Of a DNA stretch of 64,000 nt, positions 60,898 through 64,000 are shown in pieces. The translations under genes were made by a program, and so were the position numbers. The notes under the pieces were generated by a model that searched no databases, was not told the origin of the DNA, and saw only the letters and a program-made list of their open reading frames with translations. Every line of letters starts with the position of its first letter. Position 1 is the first letter of the stretch. This stretch comes from Streptomyces sp. NBC_01551 (GTDB lineage Bacteria; Actinomycetota; Actinomycetes; Streptomycetales; Streptomycetaceae): positions 4,987,501-5,051,500 of the forward strand of contig NZ_JAPEPX010000001.1 of assembly GCF_026339935.1 (NCBI RefSeq), written 5' to 3'.

Positions 60898-62435
60898 CCA
60901 GCAGCAGTGACCGGAGCCCGGCAGTGGACGTGGACGACGCGGACGTCGACGTCAAGGGAACATACGAGGTACGCACCTACGGGTGCCAGATGAACGTGCA
61001 CGACTCCGAGCGACTCTCCGGTCTGCTGGAGGGCGCGGGCTACGTGCGCGCCCCCGAGGGCTCCGACGGCGACGCCGACGTCGTGGTGTTCAACACCTGC
61101 GCCGTCCGCGAGAACGCCGACAACAAGCTGTACGGGAACCTCGGCCGTCTCGCCCCGATGAAGACCAAGCGCCCCGGCATGCAGATCGCCGTCGGCGGCT
61201 GCCTCGCGCAGAAGGACCGCGACACGATCGTGAAGCGGGCCCCCTGGGTCGACGTCGTCTTCGGCACGCACAACATCGGCAAGCTGCCGGTCCTGCTGGA
61301 GCGCGCCCGTGTCCAGGAAGAGGCGCAGGTCGAGATCGCAGAGTCGCTGGAGGCGTTCCCCTCCACGCTCCCGACCCGCCGCGAGTCCGCGTACGCCGCG
61401 TGGGTGTCGATCTCCGTCGGCTGCAACAACACCTGCACCTTCTGCATCGTCCCGGCGCTGCGCGGCAAGGAGGAGGACCGCCGTCCCGGCGACATCCTCG
61501 CCGAGGTGGAGGCCCTGGTCGCCGAGGGCGTCTCCGAGATCACCCTGCTGGGCCAGAACGTGAACGCGTACGGCTCCGACCTGGGTGACCGCGAGGCGTT
61601 CTCGAAGCTGCTGCGCGCGTGCGGGCAGATCGAGGGTCTGGAGCGGGTCCGCTTCACCTCCCCGCACCCGCGCGACTTCACGGACGACGTGATCGCGGCG
61701 ATGGCCGAGACCCCGAACGTGATGCCGCAGCTGCACATGCCGCTGCAGTCCGGCTCGGACCCCATCCTGCGCGCGATGCGCCGCTCGTACCGGCAGGAGC
61801 GCTTCCTCGGCATCATCGAGAAGGTCCGCGCCGCCATTCCGCACGCGGCGATCTCCACCGACATCATCGTGGGCTTCCCCGGTGAGACGGAGGAGGACTT
61901 CCAGCAGACGATGCACACGGTGCGCGAGGCGCGCTTCGCGAACGCGTTCACCTTCCAGTACTCCAAGCGTCCCGGCACGCCGGCGGCGGACATGGAGGGG
62001 CAGATCCCGAAGGAGGTCGTCCAGGACCGCTACATGCGGCTGGTCGCGCTCCAGGAGGAGATCTCCTGGGAGGAGAACAAGAAGCAGGTCGGCCGCACGC
62101 TGGAGGTCATGGTCGCGGAGGGCGAGGGCCGCAAGGACGGCGCCACCGACCGCCTCTCGGGGCGCGCCCCGGACAACCGCCTGGTCCACTTCACGAAGCC
62201 GGAGCAGGACGTCCGCCCGGGCGACGTCGTCACCGTGGACATCACCTACGCGGCTCCGCACCACCTGCTGGCGGAGGGCCCGACGCTGTCCGTGCGGCGG
62301 ACGCGGGCGGGGGACGCGTGGGAGAAGCGCAACGCCGCTCCGGCGCAGCCGGCGGGCGTCATGCTGGGCATCCCCACCCTGGGCGTCCCGGCCCCCCTCC
62401 CTCCGACCACCTCGGGCTGCGCCATCCCGTCCTGA
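60894..62435 (+). CDS. miaB: MiaB: tRNA-2-methylthio-N6-dimethylallyladenosine synthase, 513 aa
   Basis: Radical-SAM methylthiotransferase that modifies A37 of tRNAs reading UNN codons. MTTase cysteines: Cys31 in [21 protein letters not shown] and GCLAQKDRD. Radical-[11 protein letters not shown] is Cys177/181/184, and [12 protein letters not shown] after it is typical for MiaB. A C-terminal TRAM domain (about 385-455) is followed by a Pro/Ala tail. ATG 60894 overlaps the previous stop. It is the second methylthiotransferase in the window (see rimO). Its position downstream of recA-recX is conserved in actinobacteria. Confidence 0.96.
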   Translation: MTSSSDRSPAVDVDDADVDVKGTYEVRTYGCQMNVHDSERLSGLLEGAGYVRAPEGSDGDADVVVFNTCAVRENADNKLYGNLGRLAPMKTKRPGMQIAVGGCLAQKDRDTIVKRAPWVDVVFGTHNIGKLPVLLERARVQEEAQVEIAESLEAFPSTLPTRRESAYAAWVSISVGCNNTCTFCIVPALRGKEEDRRPGDILAEVEALVAEGVSEITLLGQNVNAYGSDLGDREAFSKLLRACGQIEGLERVRFTSPHPRDFTDDVIAAMAETPNVMPQLHMPLQSGSDPILRAMRRSYRQERFLGIIEKVRAAIPHAAISTDIIVGFPGETEEDFQQTMHTVREARFANAFTFQYSKRPGTPAADMEGQIPKEVVQDRYMRLVALQEEISWEENKKQVGRTLEVMVAEGEGRKDGATDRLSGRAPDNRLVHFTKPEQDVRPGDVVTVDITYAAPHHLLAEGPTLSVRRTRAGDAWEKRNAAPAQPAGVMLGIPTLGVPAPLPPTTSGCAIPS

Positions 62436-62537
62436 CCACGCCGCTCGCCACGGGCGGAGAGCCGGGGCTGCGGGGTTGGGTCGGGTGGTGTGGGAGGCGG
62501 GCTCGGGATTTGGGTGGTGGCGGATAGGCTGCGGATC

Positions 62538-63245
62538 ATGCTCGTAGCCGCCGCCGTCTGCCCCGCCCCGCCGCTCCTCGTACCGGAGGTCGCCGCCGGC
62601 GCCGCCCCCGAACTCGCGGACGCCCGCACCGCCTGCTCCGACGCCCTCGCCGTCCTGGCCGCCTCCCGCCCCGACCTCCTGGTCGTCGTCGGCGCCGCCG
62701 ACCAGGACCACCGCGGCCCCTACCCCCAGGGCTCCCGCGGCAGCTTCCACGGCTTCGGGGTCGAGGCCGACGTACAGCTCGGGGAGGGCGAGGAGGGGCC
62801 GCGCCTGCTGCCCCCGTCCCTGGCCGTCGGCGCCTGGCTGCTCCGGCATGCCCGCTGGGGCGCCGCCCCGGTCGAGGGGCTCGGTGTCGGGGAGCCCCTC
62901 GAAGCCGAGCAGTGCATGCTGACCGGCCGCGGCCTCGCCGCCCGCGAGGAGCGCGTGGCCCTGCTCGTCATGGGCGACGGCAGCGCCTGCCGCACCGTGA
63001 AGGCCCCCGGGTACCTCGACGAGCGCGCCGCCGCGTTCGACGCCGCCGCGGCCCGCGCGCTCGCCACGGCCGACACCACCGCGCTGGCCGGCCTCGACGC
63101 CGGGCTCGCGCACGAGCTCAAGGCCGCCGGACGCGCCCCCTGGCAGGTGCTCGCGGGCGCCGCCGAGGGCGCGGGGCTCGACGGCCGCCTGCTCTACGAG
63201 GACGCCCCGTACGGCGTCGGCTACTTCGTCGCCACCTGGTCCTGA
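62538..63245 (+). CDS. Class III extradiol dioxygenase-like protein, 235 aa
   Basis: Cytoplasmic protein of the LigB/MEMO-like fold (MLVAAAVCPAPPLLVPEVA, DLLVVVGAADQDHRGPYP, VMGDGSACRTVKAPGYLDERA). It is conserved next to miaB in streptomycetes and mycobacteria; activity is unproven. The usual iron-binding His residues near the start (H-x-P-P or similar) are replaced by C-P-A-P-P, so a classical dioxygenase reaction is doubtful. TAGGCT lies seven bases before the ATG (leaderless). Confidence 0.85.
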   Translation: MLVAAAVCPAPPLLVPEVAAGAAPELADARTACSDALAVLAASRPDLLVVVGAADQDHRGPYPQGSRGSFHGFGVEADVQLGEGEEGPRLLPPSLAVGAWLLRHARWGAAPVEGLGVGEPLEAEQCMLTGRGLAAREERVALLVMGDGSACRTVKAPGYLDERAAAFDAAAARALATADTTALAGLDAGLAHELKAAGRAPWQVLAGAAEGAGLDGRLLYEDAPYGVGYFVATWS

Positions 63246-63280
63246 AACCCCTGGTCCTGAACCCCTGGTCCTGAAGCCCC
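63237..63280 (+). repeat. Three short repeats at a gene end
   Basis: CCTGGTCCTGAA(A)CC, CCTGGTCCTGAACC and CCTGGTCCTGAAGCC in a row. The first copy contains the last codons of the preceding gene and the next two are non-coding, each with a further TGA. They look like a small duplication. Confidence 0.75.
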
Positions 63281-63299
63281 GCGGTCCCCGGACATGCCG

Positions 63300-63336
63300 A
63301 AGGGGCGCGAGGGCACCCGGCCCCCGCGCCCCTTCC
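63300..63336. terminator. Terminator hairpin
   Basis: GAAGGGGCGCG (63300-63310) and CGCGCCCCTTC (63326-63336), a perfect 11-bp stem with a 15-base loop that can pair further (GGG/CCC). It lies between convergent genes and can serve both. Confidence 0.8.
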
Positions 63337-63344
63337 GGGACCGC

Positions 63345-63590
63345 CTAGGACGCCGCCGGCGGCGTCGGTCCGCCGGGGCTGTCCTTGTGCGCGATCTTGC
63401 CCAGGGCGTCCTTCGCCTTGCTCGTGCCGGTCTCGATGTGGCCGTGGTACTTGCCCTTGGTCTTCGAGTCCACGGCCTGGGCCACCTTGTCCAGATTTTG
63501 GCCGATCTTGCCCTCGTGCTGCTGCGCGAGGTCGCCGACCTTCTCCTTCGCCGGAGCGAGCTTGGCCTTCAGAGTGTCCAGCAGGCCCAT
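63345..63590 (-). CDS. Antitoxin-like protein (Rv0909/MT0933 family), 81 aa
   Basis: Small lysine-rich helical protein MGLLDTLKAKLAPAKEKVGDLAQQHEGK..., matching the family named MT0933-like antitoxins. No toxin gene lies next to it, and in Streptomyces such proteins usually stand alone, so the antitoxin label is doubtful. A structural or CsbD-like stress role is equally possible. Good ribosome binding site GGAAGGTGA before the ATG. It ends at the shared hairpin 63300-63336. Confidence 0.85.
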   Translation of the reverse strand: MGLLDTLKAKLAPAKEKVGDLAQQHEGKIGQNLDKVAQAVDSKTKGKYHGHIETGTSKAKDALGKIAHKDSPGGPTPPAAS

Positions 63591-63613
63591 GGGTCACCTT
63601 CCAGTGGCGGTAG

Positions 63614-63820
63614 CTACGTGCGGGCGCCCTCGCCGGTCTCGCTGTCCGCCGCGACCTCCGCCGACTGCTGCTTCGGGATCTCGACGGCTTCCGCCGCCGG
63701 AGCCTCCGCCGCAGCCGTCCCGGCCTCCGTCTCCTCGGACGCGGCCGTCAGGTCCTCGGCCGCGACCTCCTCGGTCGAAACCTGCTCCTTGCGGCCAAAA
63801 AACCGGCCAAAAACGCCCAT
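63614..63820 (-). CDS. Small acidic conserved Streptomyces protein, 68 aa
   Basis: Starts MGVFGRFFGRKEQVSTEEV and ends with EIPKQQSAEVAADSETGEGART; the middle is Ala/Glu/Thr-rich and probably disordered. Relatives in Streptomyces carry the misleading name gliding motility protein; the C-terminal block is the conserved part. Function unknown. GGGAG lies five bases before the ATG. A 10-bp palindrome GTAACGTTAC sits at 63831-63840, next to the ribosome binding site. It lies 23 bases upstream of the antitoxin-like gene in the same direction. Confidence 0.8.
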   Translation of the reverse strand: MGVFGRFFGRKEQVSTEEVAAEDLTAASEETEAGTAAAEAPAAEAVEIPKQQSAEVAADSETGEGART

Positions 63821-64000
63821 GTCTACTCCCGTAACGTTACTCGTGTGAGTGAAGTTCCGCCCGGTTCGAACCTGCTTGCGCCGGTCCGCTCCGAGCCCGC
63901 TCCAGGCCCGCCCTCCGGGCGTGCGCCCGGCCGGAACCACGCAAGGGCAACGACGCCGTACCGACCCCGTCACGTAACTCGATCGGGTACATGGCGAGGC

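Noticed and set aside
63841..64000. Possible gene at the right edge
   Set aside because: No convincing frame; only promoter-like sequence upstream of the 63614-63820 gene is expected here.

Overview
The window is a piece of the core chromosome of a Streptomyces or very close relative. The GC content is very high, start codons are often GTG, and the gene order ftsK - RodZ-like gene - rimO - pgsA - cinA - clgR - nei/lhr - recA - recX - gluABCD - gluRK - miaB is the one I remember from S. coelicolor around SCO5747-SCO5790. Locus numbers and literature names are given from memory, not from a search. Two blocks look like lineage-specific additions: a glycan-degrading cluster (about 47.5-58 kb) and a small sulfur-linked cluster with a monooxygenase (about 38.7-41.5 kb).

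Layout. 1-2861: 3' part of a 23S rRNA, a 5S rRNA, tRNA-Thr(GGT) and a bidirectional terminator. 2.9-13.3 kb: a small membrane protein, a DinB-like protein, then the osmoadaptation system OsaC (kinase/PAS/GAF/PP2C regulator), OsaA (soluble hybrid histidine kinase with an exact 92-residue HAMP array) and OsaB (receiver with coiled coil). 13.4-21 kb: FtsK translocase, a RodZ-like membrane HTH protein, the rimO-pgsA-cinA operon with 4-base overlaps, and ClgR, activator of clp genes. 21-31.6 kb: an SDR oxidoreductase, an Fpg/Nei DNA glycosylase, a lipoprotein, the giant helicase Lhr, an AraC regulator with the amino acid exporter AzlCD, a toroid-fold protein and a DUF3046 protein. 31.7-38.3 kb: an AI-2E family permease, an HTH protein carrying Clp N-terminal repeats, RecA/RecX and an FtsX-type permease without an ATPase.

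38.7-41.5 kb: a 15-residue cysteine-rich leader peptide ahead of cysteine dioxygenase and a rhodanese, and an FAD monooxygenase. 41.7-47.5 kb: the glutamate ABC importer gluABCD with the divergent two-component system gluRK. 47.6-58 kb: an exported GH85 endo-beta-N-acetylglucosaminidase, a cytoplasmic GH5 (subfamily 18-like) beta-mannosidase, a GH38 alpha-mannosidase, a LacI regulator and a ROK sugar kinase. Together they read as a pathway that clips high-mannose N-glycans from glycoproteins outside the cell and takes them apart inside. 58-64 kb: a TAXI binding protein, a LysR regulator, a DinB/maleylpyruvate isomerase-like protein, MiaB, a class III extradiol dioxygenase-like protein, an orphan antitoxin-like protein and a small acidic protein.

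Regulatory points. At least sixteen genes have a TAnnnT-like (or xAnnnT) hexamer 6-8 bases before the start codon, the signature of leaderless transcripts, and this was used to choose starts. The recA promoter has a LexA-type box directly followed by a perfect DnaA box. The HTH/Clp-N gene has two 13-bp palindromes sitting on its own -10 and -35 elements, so it is probably self-regulated; this little-described protein beside recA is the best candidate for an undescribed regulatory system. No CRISPR array, prophage, insertion sequence or biosynthetic gene cluster was seen.
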